Source of the DNA: Nostoc sp. NOS(2021)
Lineage (GTDB): Bacteria > Cyanobacteriota > Cyanobacteriia > Cyanobacteriales > Nostocaceae
DNA length: 39,125 bases
Direction of reading: 5' to 3'
NCBI RefSeq assembly: GCF_017115025.1
Contig: NZ_JABXKM010000075.1
Coordinates: 1 to 39,125, forward strand
Part shown: positions 10,163-17,917 of the stretch, piece after piece
Layout: each line of letters opens with the position of its first letter
Numbering within the stretch: position 1 is the stretch's first letter
The notes under the pieces: generated by a model
The model's database searches: none
What the model was told of the DNA's origin: nothing
The model's input: only the letters and a program-made list of their open reading frames with translations
Position numbers and translations under genes: made by a program

Positions 10163-11818
10163 TCACTCATCATTATCAGAATTTTCCACGAATGAGTACT
10201 TTGGATCGCCATAGTCGTAAGGAGGTCTGTTGACAACAGGAATTTCTTCAAAGTTATCTCGCGGAGGTGGTGAGGAAGTTGTCCATTCTAATCCTGTAGC
10301 GTGCCAGGGATTATCAACTGCCTTCGCTCCATATAGCCAGGAACCGACAATGTTAGCAATAAATGGCAGCGTCGATGCTCCCAGCAAGAATGACCCCAGG
10401 CTAGCGATGACGTTCCAACCCTGATACTGGGGATCGTAGGAGGAAACTCGGCGTAGCATCCCTTGCAAACCTAATGGGTGCATGGAGAAGAAGGTGATAT
10501 TGGCAGGAATAAAGGTCAACCAAAAATGCAGCTTACCCCAACCTTCAGCGTACATCCTTCCAGTTATTTTGGGAAACCAGAAGTAAATGGCTGCAAAAAT
10601 TGCCATCGTGATCGTATTAAAAACGATGTAGTGGAAGTGACCCACTACAAAGTAAGTATTATTTACGTGGATATCAAATGGCGTGGCGGCAAGCATCACA
10701 CCTGTGACACCGCCAAAAATAAACATCGCTGCACCTCCCATCGCAAATAGCATTGGTGTCTCTAGGTGCAATTTGCTCCTCCAGATTGTGGCAGTCCAAG
10801 CGAATGCCTTAACCCCAGTGGGTATAGAAACTAACATCGAGGTGGCCATGAAGGTCATCCGCATCCAGCCGGGGGTAGCACTGGTGAACATGTGATGCAC
10901 CCAGACGAAGATGCTGACTACAGCGATACCTAAAGAAGCGATCGCAACTGACCGATAGCCAAATAGGGGATTACGAGAAAAGGCTGGCAGAACTTCCGCA
11001 ATAATACCGAAGGCTGGTAGCGCCATGATATAAACTGCGGGGTGAGAGTAAAACCAGAATAAATGTTGGTAAATGATCGGATCGCCACTTCCTTCCGGTT
11101 TAAAAAATTGTGTACCGAAGGAGAGATCAAGCAATAGCAGTATCAATGCAGCCGTCAAGGAAGGCAAATTAATCAGCTGCAACAACTGGGCGCTAAAAAC
11201 TGACCACACAAAGACGGGCATCCGAAAAAATGTCATCCCTGGTGCCCGCATCCAAAAGATGGTGGTGACAAAGTTGACAGCCCCCATAATTGAAGAGATG
11301 CCGATTAGTACTAGGCTAACTATCCAAATAAACTGACCGTTAATCAAATGACCGACTGGAACTTGCAGACTAACTGGTGGATAAGACCACCAGCCAGCTT
11401 GTGCAGTCCCGTTAGGTAGCAAGAAGCTAGATAGTAGGAGAAGACCGGCTGGTGGCAAAATCCAAAAAGAGATGGCATTCAGCAGGGGAAAAGCCATGTC
11501 CCGCGCTCCAATCATTAGCGGCACTAGGTAGTTAGAAAGACCTGCATTGAAGGGAATAATCCACAGGAAAATCATGATTGTCCCGTGCATGGTGAACAAA
11601 CCATTGTAGAGGGGGCGGTCAACTAAATTTGATTCCGGGGTGAGCAATTCAGCACGGATGATCATCGCCAACAGCCCGCCGAGAAGAAAGAAAATGAAGG
11701 TCATCACCATGTACTGAACACCGATCACCTTATGGTCAGTGCTGAAACTGAAATATTCCCGCCAGTTATTCTCAGGTTCTCTATTATTGGCGATCGCTTC
11801 ACTCATATCATGTGTCAT
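10163..11818 (-). CDS. ctaD: Haem-copper terminal oxidase subunit I, A2-like (ARTO/Cox3 type)
   Basis: A 551-residue catalytic subunit. The haem and copper ligands are present: His78 (MHGT) and His396 for the low-spin haem, His394 (HFHYIVF) for the high-spin haem, and His259, His308 and His309 for CuB. The K-channel lysine is in SIPTGVKAF (Lys337). At the CuB helix the motif is YSHPAVYIM: the usual glutamate of HPEVY is Ala261 and a Tyr-Ser pair precedes His259, the mark of A2-subfamily oxidases. It reduces O2 to water. The first ATG (11818) overlaps subunit II by 11 nt and has AAGGAAG upstream; Met5 (11806) is an alternative start. Confidence 0.95.
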   Translation of the reverse strand: MTHDMSEAIANNREPENNWREYFSFSTDHKVIGVQYMVMTFIFFLLGGLLAMIIRAELLTPESNLVDRPLYNGLFTMHGTIMIFLWIIPFNAGLSNYLVPLMIGARDMAFPLLNAISFWILPPAGLLLLSSFLLPNGTAQAGWWSYPPVSLQVPVGHLINGQFIWIVSLVLIGISSIMGAVNFVTTIFWMRAPGMTFFRMPVFVWSVFSAQLLQLINLPSLTAALILLLLDLSFGTQFFKPEGSGDPIIYQHLFWFYSHPAVYIMALPAFGIIAEVLPAFSRNPLFGYRSVAIASLGIAVVSIFVWVHHMFTSATPGWMRMTFMATSMLVSIPTGVKAFAWTATIWRSKLHLETPMLFAMGGAAMFIFGGVTGVMLAATPFDIHVNNTYFVVGHFHYIVFNTITMAIFAAIYFWFPKITGRMYAEGWGKLHFWLTFIPANITFFSMHPLGLQGMLRRVSSYDPQYQGWNVIASLGSFLLGASTLPFIANIVGSWLYGAKAVDNPWHATGLEWTTSSPPPRDNFEEIPVVNRPPYDYGDPKYSFVENSDNDE

Positions 11819-12731
11819 TATTTATCTTCCTTTGATTCGCTACGGCAGGTTGTGCAGGTGCGACGGTGTACCAGCCGCTTTGGAATAATGTTTTTGGTGG
11901 TTGGATATTTTCGGCAACTGCCTGATTTTTAGCGAAAGTGCGATCGCTAGAGACTGTTTGCGCGAGCCACTGGTTATACTTATCAAGAGATTCAACGTAT
12001 ACATCCGTCTCCAGCAAGGCAAAGTAAGTACCACTGAATTGAGAATCTTTCAGTCGATATTTGCCTGGACGAATGGGTGTGATCACAATTTCAATGTTCC
12101 GCCCTGGAACAATATCCTGCTTTAAGCGAAACTCAGGAACGTAGAAGCCGTGGATTACTTTCTCTGCTTGCATCTTTAAGCGAATGCTGCGGTTGACCGG
12201 CAAGTGTAATTCCTTACTAGTAACATTATTTGGATAGCGGAAAGACCAATCCCACTGCCTAACAAAAACATCAATTGTTTCCGATGCAGGTTTGGGAACA
12301 TCGCTGACGATTGCGGCGTAGGCGGGTGCAGATTCTAGGGGTGTGTGCAAATGCACAATTTGGTTTAGACCCAGAATATTTAATTGCTGATAAATATTGA
12401 AGCTTTGGAAGGCAATCCATATTACTAGCAGAGTCGGGGTCGCTGTCCACAATATTTCTAGCCTTCCATCACCTCTAGAAGGGTGTCCCTCGCTATAGTC
12501 TTCCGGGCGGGCACGATGGAAAACGATCGCATACACGATGATGCCAATAAGCCCAAGCAAGATGAATGCTCCAATTGAGACTAAAAAGCTAAATAAATCA
12601 TCTACCCGTTGTGCTTCTGCTGTAGCCTGGGGAGGCATCCAAGAAAACGCCTGCTGCCCAATCCATCGACTGACAACCAGCAGCACTGCTACATAAAACG
12701 CTATTAGTCCATATTCAAAAAAAGTAAACAT
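11808..12731 (-). CDS. ctaC: Terminal oxidase subunit II lacking CuA (ARTO-type, probable quinol oxidase)
   Basis: A 307-residue subunit II: an N-terminal hydrophobic segment, a helix pair (about 47-72 and 93-112), then a cupredoxin domain with RQWDWSFRYP and VIHGFYVPEFRLKQD. In cytochrome c oxidases the CuA centre needs two cysteines in a CxxxC motif plus further ligands. Here the matching stretch reads SQFSGTYFALLETDV and the protein contains no cysteine anywhere, so CuA is absent. Known: cyanobacterial alternative respiratory terminal oxidases (ARTO/Cox3) lack CuA and are thought to use quinol. A GTG three bases upstream of the chosen ATG is possible. The 3' end overlaps subunit I. Confidence 0.93.
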   Translation of the reverse strand: MFTFFEYGLIAFYVAVLLVVSRWIGQQAFSWMPPQATAEAQRVDDLFSFLVSIGAFILLGLIGIIVYAIVFHRARPEDYSEGHPSRGDGRLEILWTATPTLLVIWIAFQSFNIYQQLNILGLNQIVHLHTPLESAPAYAAIVSDVPKPASETIDVFVRQWDWSFRYPNNVTSKELHLPVNRSIRLKMQAEKVIHGFYVPEFRLKQDIVPGRNIEIVITPIRPGKYRLKDSQFSGTYFALLETDVYVESLDKYNQWLAQTVSSDRTFAKNQAVAENIQPPKTLFQSGWYTVAPAQPAVANQRKINNDT

Positions 12732-12763
12732 CACAATCTCATGTAAGAGTACTTCCCGCTTGA

Positions 12764-13369
12764 TTATTTGAGTATTAAATTTGGGCTTCTACCTTCTTGG
12801 AGTAACTTCGCAGCCGTAACATGAATTCCAAACTCCTCTGCTAATTGCGCTCCCAAAGTTCCGTGAACGTATAATATTGCCAGGATCGCCATGCCTGCTA
12901 ACAAGTAACTCCACTGCACTTGCCTGGAAGCATCCTTACGCCAGCGATAGCGTTGCAAACCTCTCCATACAGTCATGGCTGCGATCGCCCCCAACAGCAA
13001 AACGCCACCCAAACCATGCAAAAGCATCGTCCAACCAGCAGTTAACCCCCAAACGCTCTTTTGATCAACTGGTGGATTTGCTAGCAGTAGCTCGAAAAAA
13101 CCAGCTGCAACGGTGAAAAAGGTGATAAAAGCTGCTCCTATGAGGTTATACCACCCGACATCAAAAAAACCAGAACGGAGCGCAGGCAGACCTAAAAATT
13201 TGAAGATTGGTTTTTCTAAAGCAAAAATAGCTCCGGCAATATCAAAAATGATCGCCAGAATGAACAAACCCAATGTTAGATGCACCAGTTGCGGATGTAT
13301 CGGAATCTCATAAGGTAATCCGTTAGCATTCAGCCTCAATCTCAACTGTTCAATGAGTTGCCAGTTCAT
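12764..13369 (-). CDS. DUF2231 membrane protein, second of pair
   Basis: A 201-residue membrane protein with about four helices. It starts at MNWQL, whose ATG shares bases with the TGA of the preceding gene (ATGA overlap), so translation is coupled; a longer frame upstream runs inside that gene and is rejected. Conserved histidines lie at helix edges: IPIHPQLVHL near the first helix, LLHGLGG in the third, YVHGTLG in the fourth. That pattern is DUF2231-like, a family of unknown function often suspected of binding haem. It lies 32 nt upstream of oxidase subunit II. A role in electron transfer or oxidase assembly is inference only. Confidence 0.85.
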   Translation of the reverse strand: MNWQLIEQLRLRLNANGLPYEIPIHPQLVHLTLGLFILAIIFDIAGAIFALEKPIFKFLGLPALRSGFFDVGWYNLIGAAFITFFTVAAGFFELLLANPPVDQKSVWGLTAGWTMLLHGLGGVLLLGAIAAMTVWRGLQRYRWRKDASRQVQWSYLLAGMAILAILYVHGTLGAQLAEEFGIHVTAAKLLQEGRSPNLILK

Positions 13370-13860
13370 GGCGAAACTCCCTGCTTCATCGCTTGCACAA
13401 CTGGCTCGATGTGTAACCCATACACCCAAACTAGCTTACTCCCTAGATAGACCTGCAAGCACACTAGGCACACTAAAAACGTTGCAGCACCCAGGTAAGC
13501 AGGCGGTACTTTCCGAGGACTGCTGTTGCGAATCACGAAGCGCCAAGCTGTAATGGCGACAACAATAGCTGCCAGCGACCAACCCATCACCGTATGAAAA
13601 TTCAGGGTTGGTTGGACTGCTGGGTAGATGTTCGCCAGACCTGCTTCAAACTGACCAAAAATCACCGCTAAAAAGATGGCTGCTGAGGCCACAAACATAT
13701 TCCAGAAACTCACCTCAAACAAACGCACGTTGCGGGTGAAATAGCCCAGCACATCGCACACGAAAGAAAAAAGCACCATCGCGATTACGAAGTGGACAAT
13801 GATCGGGTGTAGAGGGTCAGGATATGGTAAATTTTGGTTATTTAGAGACAGAGCAGGCAT
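13366..13860 (-). CDS. DUF2231 membrane protein, first gene of oxidase operon
   Basis: A 164-residue membrane protein with about four helices, related to the next gene by pattern: YPDPLHPIIVHFVIAM, then FHTVMGW, then a helix ending HIEPVV. The start at MPALS is chosen because GGAG (13870-13867) lies 6 nt upstream; the ATG at 13902 would add 14 residues without a ribosome site. It is the promoter-proximal gene of the minus-strand run and overlaps the second DUF2231 gene by 4 nt. As I recall, similar DUF2231 genes precede the cox3 cluster of Anabaena sp. PCC 7120; I could not check this. Confidence 0.83.
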   Translation of the reverse strand: MPALSLNNQNLPYPDPLHPIIVHFVIAMVLFSFVCDVLGYFTRNVRLFEVSFWNMFVASAAIFLAVIFGQFEAGLANIYPAVQPTLNFHTVMGWSLAAIVVAITAWRFVIRNSSPRKVPPAYLGAATFLVCLVCLQVYLGSKLVWVYGLHIEPVVQAMKQGVSP

Positions 13861-14521
13861 CGCTTTCTCCTTCATGGGTCTAAGTATGTAGATGCGTTGC
13901 ATGAAATTGCTATCCGCCTAACGCACCATTCATATTTTCAAGAATACTGTGCTAACGCCGCAGCTAAACCAATTAAATAAGATTGAAAAATTGTGAGGTA
14001 CTTAAATTTTAAGGGAAATTCTGAATTAGAAAACTTTTTTAGTAATTATTTTTCCCAAATATCACAACTCATTAAATTAACCACAACTTGAATTTATATC
14101 ATATTCCAATTGTAATTTATAACAACTAGAAAAAGCGATTTTTGATTAGGTAAGTTATTTTCAGGCAACGTATATTATATTCAGACAATCTTAAAAGTGT
14201 CTAATATCTTGCATAATTCTCTTCTTCAGACCATTTAGATTGGTTAAATAGAAATTTGACTTCCAATAACAACATTATCATGAATGTACCATAAATCTTT
14301 CTTGATATTAATATAACCTTTGAATTTACAATTTAACCAATCTTACAAATAAAGACATACTGTTGTCACAGGAATGACAAATAATTGAAATATTGGTCAG
14401 TCAAACAGTATACTGTTTATCTTTCTCTGGATAGATTAGGAAAATACTAGAGATTTCTTAAAATAATAAAAGTTTTTGCTTTTCTAATCGATATTTTCTC
14501 GATTTTACAATCTAAATCGCC
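13861..14521. other. AT-rich intergenic region upstream of the oxidase operon
   Basis: About 660 bases without a supported gene. The oxidase operon promoter must lie here, reading left, but no clear -35/-10 pair or GTA-N8-TAC NtcA site was found by eye. The only ordered element seen is the inverted repeat at 14363-14380. Confidence 0.5.
14363..14380. promoter_or_regulatory. Inverted repeat, possible operator
   Basis: TTGTCA-N6-TGACAA, a perfect 6+6+6 dyad suited to a dimeric regulator. It lies about 500 bases upstream of the oxidase operon and about 140 bases before an SDR remnant, so its target, if any, is unclear. It may be chance. Confidence 0.25.
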
Positions 14522-14819
14522 AGTATAAAGATGATGATGCAAAGTATTGCTCAAGAACTTGCACCCCAGAAAATTCGCGTCAATAGTAAGTATTGCCCCT
14601 GGTGCAATCAAAACTCCAATCAAGAAATCAGCTTGGGATACTCCAGAAGCAGAGGCGAATTTACTAAAACTGATTCCAGCCAAACGAGTGGGTGATGTAG
14701 AAGATATCGCCAAAGCAGCAGTTTAGTTGGCTTCTGATGACTCTGATTATGTTAATGGTACAACACTGTTTGTAGACGGTGGTATGACTTTGTATCCAGG
14801 TTTTACAGAGAATGGTTAA
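14522..14819 (+). pseudogene. SDR (glucose-1-dehydrogenase-like) 3' remnant
   Basis: Bases ~14528-14585 read KMMMQSIAQELAPQKIRVNS, the segment after the SDR active site. An apparent 4-nt insertion near 14586 shifts the frame, which then continues as IAPGAIKTPINQEISAWDTP and RVGDVEDIAKAAV. Next comes an in-frame TAG where Trp is expected (V-stop-LASD), then YVNGTTLFVDGGMTLYPGF to the natural stop at 14817-14819. The N-terminal half with the cofactor motif and catalytic Tyr is absent. Frameshift plus nonsense codon make it dead. Confidence 0.85.
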
Positions 14820-14825
14820 TTGACA

Positions 14826-14955
14826 ATGCCTACAAAAGTTACTGTCAATTCTGGTTTGATAACCATCAACGATGGTTGCTATTTTCTAGTAACAGCTAGT
14901 GATAGTTCCATCGACGAAAACTTACCTCAAGGTTTTTTTGTTTGGGACACACTGA
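14826..14955 (+). pseudogene. Glycogen-debranching (amylo-alpha-1,6-glucosidase) N-terminal fragment
   Basis: The ATG at 14826, just after the SDR stop, begins PTKVTVNSGLITINDG and FLVTASDSSIDENLPQGFFV, which resembles the start of the N-terminal domain of cyanobacterial debranching enzymes (usual continuation RDTR). After about 40 codons the similarity ends at FVWDT, and a different gene fragment begins in another frame. It is a 5' stub left by a deletion or recombination. Confidence 0.6.
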
Positions 14956-15289
14956 GAAAGAATTGGCAGAATCTCAGTCTCAACTACATATATCTCAAAC
15001 CGAGTTGGTACAACTAAAGTCATATCTCCAACAAGCTCAGGGAGTAGAGGGAGTAATGAGCTATTATCGCTCTGGCATCGCTTCCAACCCCGATAACATC
15101 CAACTTTACCATCAGGCATTGACAATTAAGCCAGATGATGAGCAAATCCATCTACAGTTGGGCAATGCTTTAGTTCGACAAAATCGCTTTGATGATGCGA
15201 TCGCCACTTACCAAACCGCACTTCAATTTCACCCAGAGAACTTTGAAATACACTTAGAATTAGCAAAGACTTTAGAGGAATGGCACTAA
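14942..15289 (+). pseudogene. TPR protein fragment, internal piece
   Basis: The frame gives a coiled segment (EKELAESQSQLHISQTELVQ) followed by tetratricopeptide units (IQLYHQALTIKPDDEQIHLQ; ALVRQNRFDDAIATYQTALQ; FEIHLELAKTLEE), about 115 residues. In Nostoc such coils and TPRs form the front of large glycosyltransferase or methyltransferase proteins. There is no plausible start of its own; it is fused at about 14945-14957 to the debranching-enzyme stub. It ends at a TAA before a repeat. A further piece probably lies at 15936. Confidence 0.65.
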
Positions 15290-15307
15290 GAAAAGATACA
15301 GCCCTTG

Positions 15308-15350
15308 CCCTGACTGGTTCCCAGACTATAGGCTCTTAACCCAGTCAGGG
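15308..15350. repeat. Hairpin repeat between gene relics
   Basis: CCCTGACTGG (15308-15317) pairs perfectly with CCAGTCAGGG (15341-15350) across a 23-nt loop. GGCTCTTAAC in the loop recurs near 15417-15426, so the spacer to 15494 looks like decayed dispersed-repeat DNA. No gene is seen in 15290-15494. Confidence 0.55.
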
Positions 15351-15494
15351 AGGCTTCGCCTCCAGTAGCTTGACCAGAGGCAGCAGCCCTCTTTTGAATA
15401 CATTCCCAGCCTGGAGGCTCTTAACGAGGCGACACAAGCCTTTGGGCTTTACAAGCGTGCCATTCGACTTTAGAGAAAGAGAATAAATGGGATG

Positions 15495-15612
15495 ATGCGT
15501 AGTTTACCGATTTTTACAGAAAAACTAGGACAGCTAATCATAAAACGTTTGCTTTCTTAAACTCTTGGTATTTGATGAGGAACAAGTGAGGATTGTGCAA
15601 TGGATACCTTAG
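15495..15612 (+). pseudogene. xisH 3' remnant
   Basis: About 15507-15575 reads FTEKLGQLIIKRLLS and hits a stop. One frame over, from about 15564, it reads LVFDEEQVRIVQWIP and stops at 15610-15612, inside the start of xisI (ATG 15600). This is the C-terminal end of XisH, which normally precedes and overlaps xisI. Only the last ~35 codons remain and they carry a frameshift. Confidence 0.65.
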
Positions 15613-15935
15613 AACGCTATCGCCAGATAGTCCGCCAGTTAATTGATGAGATTGCGTTGTATAAGCCTTCTCACGGACAAATTGAGACCGAAGCAATTAT
15701 CGACCCTCAAAGAGATCGTTATGAACTGCTGCACGTAGGCTGGGATGGGCAACGTCGGGTACATGGTTCGGTGGTACATATTGATATCATCCAAGGAAAA
15801 ATCTGGATTCAACATGATGGTACTAATCGTCCTGTAGCCGAGGAATTGTTAGAAGCAGGAGTTCCTAGAGAGGACATTATCTTGGGCTTTCATCCTCCTC
15901 AAGTCCGTCAGTATACCGATTTTGGCGTGGCATAA
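15600..15935 (+). CDS. xisI: XisI-family protein (fdxN-element excision controlling factor)
   Basis: A 111-residue protein with the full XisI pattern: DTLERYRQIVRQLIDEIA, QRDRYELLHVGWDGQRRVHG, IDIIQGKIWIQHDGT, VAEELLEAGVPREDIILGFH and a PQVRQYTDFGVA end. Length and both ends match the family, so it appears intact. XisH and XisI were described as needed for excision of the fdxN element during Anabaena heterocyst development, but many solitary copies exist whose role is unknown. Its XisH partner here is only a relic, so canonical function is doubtful unless another XisH acts in trans. Confidence 0.92.
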   Translation: MDTLERYRQIVRQLIDEIALYKPSHGQIETEAIIDPQRDRYELLHVGWDGQRRVHGSVVHIDIIQGKIWIQHDGTNRPVAEELLEAGVPREDIILGFHPPQVRQYTDFGVA

Positions 15936-16028
15936 ATGAAACTGAATCCAGATTACTCTTGGTCGCACAAACACTTAGAAGATATCCTAATTACTGAAAA
16001 ACTTTGTCCATCTAAGAGGATGTTTTAA
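15936..16028 (+). pseudogene. TPR fragment, second piece
   Basis: Directly after the xisI stop an ATG opens a 30-residue frame, MKLNPDYSWSHKHLEDILI, then unrelated residues to a TAA. The phrase is like a TPR unit of the glycosyltransferase-type genes whose other piece is at 14942-15289. The xisHI block therefore sits between two parts of what may have been one TPR gene. Confidence 0.45.
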
Positions 16029-16427
16029 AAGTTAAAGCGAGTTAAAAATTATGCAAGCGGCCTGACCAGAATACGTATCATGGCAATATAAATAAAAGTC
16101 TGGGGGGCTGCTAAAATTCCCCAAAACTTTAGAGTGAAATTAAAAATTTAGATGATTTCAGTAAATTGCTAGATTTTGTCTAAAAAAATCAGATAACAGC
16201 TTAATAACATCCATCTTTGGGATACTCTTTCTTTAGATTAAGTACTAACTCCCTAGAGATAGAGCCACTTGCTGATCACAGAGGTTATACTGAGAATTAC
16301 CAACAGTCAAGTAGCAAATAAAACCCAAAGTTTTATCAGCAACATACATTTTTCAACTCATTAAAACCTCTTGTTCTTACCAAGCTTTAGTTTGTCAATA
16401 TCATATCGAGGAGTGAAATCAACAGCT
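16029..16427. other. AT-rich intergenic stretch
   Basis: About 400 bases with no supported gene, repeat or clear terminator. It ends with GAGGAG at 16408-16413, 14 nt before the ATG of the next gene. Confidence 0.5.
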
Positions 16428-17195
16428 ATGTCTATTCCTACCAATAAAGGCGAAAGCGAAAACAGTGAAGTCAAGCAAGAGTCTTACACCGATAGTAATG
16501 GTAATACTCACAGCCACCTGACACGAACCACTGAAACATCTAAAAACAACACACCTAATCCCAACTCTTACCAAAAAGGTTACGTACAAGGTCGAAATAC
16601 TGAGCGTAGCAATCAAGCTGATTTAGCCGAGCGTGATAATAACAATGCTAGTGGTGGTTTGCTGTTGGGTATTATTATTACTTCCCTGCTTGGTTTAGTT
16701 ATAGGTGGGGTCTGGTACTTCAACCAGCAGAATAACGCAGCCGTTAACAATACTGTGCCGGTCGTGGTTCCTGTACCGAGTAAGAGTAATCCAACCCCTA
16801 GTGCATCTCCTCAACCACAAACGACAATCATCGAAAGAACCAGAGAAATACCTGTTGCTGTTCCTGTTCCTGTTCCACAACAGCAGGTTACACCTCCATC
16901 TGCACCTCGCCAACCGAATATTAACATTACTATTCCACCCCAGCAGCCTGCGGCAGAAAAAGCACCTGCAACCCAGCCAACCCCGAAAGCGACACAAACT
17001 CCGACGACGAGTCCAACTAGTATTACTCCGACTTCGCAGAACAAGGACGATACTTCTACTAATACTGTCGCTCCAGGTACGAAAAGTGATACCTCTAAAA
17101 CCACTCCACCTCAAGGAATAGACCAGTCAAATAGTAAATCTAATAGCGGTTCTTCTACCGCAGGTGATGCTACTACAGGCGGTTCTGGTCAATAA
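16428..17195 (+). CDS. Single-span membrane protein with Pro/Thr-rich outer domain
   Basis: A 255-residue protein of unknown function. A polar N-terminal region rich in Asn, Ser and Thr (1-75) is followed by one membrane helix (about 77-97, GGLLLGIIITSLLGLVIGGV). A low-complexity tail has Val-Pro repeats (VAVPVPVP), Pro/Gln runs and Ser/Thr/Gly-rich sequence to the end. The ATG at 16428 is preferred to in-frame starts upstream because the protein-like composition begins there and GAGGAG lies upstream. The tail probably extends into the periplasm as a flexible spacer; the helix orientation is inferred. Other frames over the repeats are open by composition only. Confidence 0.75.
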   Translation: MSIPTNKGESENSEVKQESYTDSNGNTHSHLTRTTETSKNNTPNPNSYQKGYVQGRNTERSNQADLAERDNNNASGGLLLGIIITSLLGLVIGGVWYFNQQNNAAVNNTVPVVVPVPSKSNPTPSASPQPQTTIIERTREIPVAVPVPVPQQQVTPPSAPRQPNINITIPPQQPAAEKAPATQPTPKATQTPTTSPTSITPTSQNKDDTSTNTVAPGTKSDTSKTTPPQGIDQSNSKSNSGSSTAGDATTGGSGQ

Positions 17196-17296
17196 CAGCT
17201 TCTGAACTTTCAGCCCACTTGATAAGGCTGGCATTAACGCCAACATATAACAAGTGGGACAATTTTTTAACAAAACAGAATAAAGGCGCCAGTCGC

Positions 17297-17318
17297 CAGA
17301 ATTCAGAATTGAATTCTG
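17297..17318. repeat. EcoRI-like palindromic repeat
   Basis: CAGAATTCA and its complement TGAATTCTG flank 4 nt. It lies in the gene-free stretch 17196-17917, which otherwise holds the repeat at 17417 and the hairpin at 17829. Confidence 0.5.
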
Positions 17319-17416
17319 TGAGACTGGTAGATGAATAGATGGGTTTAAGTTCCCGACAACACAAGAAAATTTGGTGGTGCAACAATCCAGTGGCGGGTCT
17401 AATCCTCCACTCATTT

Positions 17417-17434
17417 ATTCTGACTCCTGAATTC
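17417..17434. repeat. 18-bp dispersed repeat copy
   Basis: ATTCTGACTCCTGAATTC is the exact reverse complement of 39058-39075. Phrases of this type are common between Nostoc genes. Confidence 0.55.
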
Positions 17435-17828
17435 TTTTTCAATCAATATTTCTGAATTATTGCGATAAATTAATGGTATTTAAGTTTAGTAAAGATGTGG
17501 TGTAGCTGAACAAACATAGGCTAGATTAAGAGCAAGGTACAAACAGGTTAAAAGTTAAACAAAAACTTTCAAGTTAGAGCCTGTGCCTCCTGCTCTAATG
17601 TTCTTGCGTAGGCATAGCCCGTCGTAGACATCGCTCTGAAGTTGTGCCATCCATTGAATGTATTTTTACCTTAAGTTCAATGAGTTGTTTTGGAGGTTTG
17701 AGAACGCACAGCCCGAAAATGCCTGTTTAATTGAAATATAAGGATGTGCAATTCTGAGTATAGCGATTGCGAATGCTGTCCACCTTAGTTAGTTGAGTTA
17801 TTTACTTCTGAATTCTCCAAATCTTCAA

Positions 17829-17880
17829 GAAACCGCCCCAAGCTGCTGAGATTTATCCATCGTAGCTTCAGGCGGTTTCT
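17829..17880 (-). terminator. Probable terminator downstream of metallophosphoesterase gene
   Basis: AGAAACCGCC (17829-17838) pairs perfectly with GGCGGTTTCT (17871-17880), with a smaller inner AAGCT/AGCTT stem. It lies 38 nt past the stop of the minus-strand gene at 17918. The T-tract is short, so termination is probable but not certain. Confidence 0.45.
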
Positions 17881-17917
17881 GCGTTGAGTTAATTAAAAAA
17901 TTCAGAATTGTTAATGA

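Noticed and set aside
10230..11336. Several plus-strand frames opposite oxidase subunit I
   Set aside because: Shadows of a strongly conserved gene on the other strand.
13370..13429. Longer start for the second DUF2231 gene
   Set aside because: It would lie inside the preceding gene and lacks a ribosome site; the ATGA overlap gives a natural start.
14447..14713. Minus-strand 88-residue frame
   Set aside because: It lies opposite the SDR remnant and has no family features or ribosome site; the plus strand explains the sequence better.
16695..17121. Three long frames over the proline-rich gene in other frames
   Set aside because: They are Arg/Leu- or Gly/Val-rich by-products of the low-complexity codons of the real gene at 16428.
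17127..17442. Two minus-strand frames of about 90 residues
   Set aside because: No similarity recognised; they cover intergenic repeats and the 3' end of the proline-rich gene.
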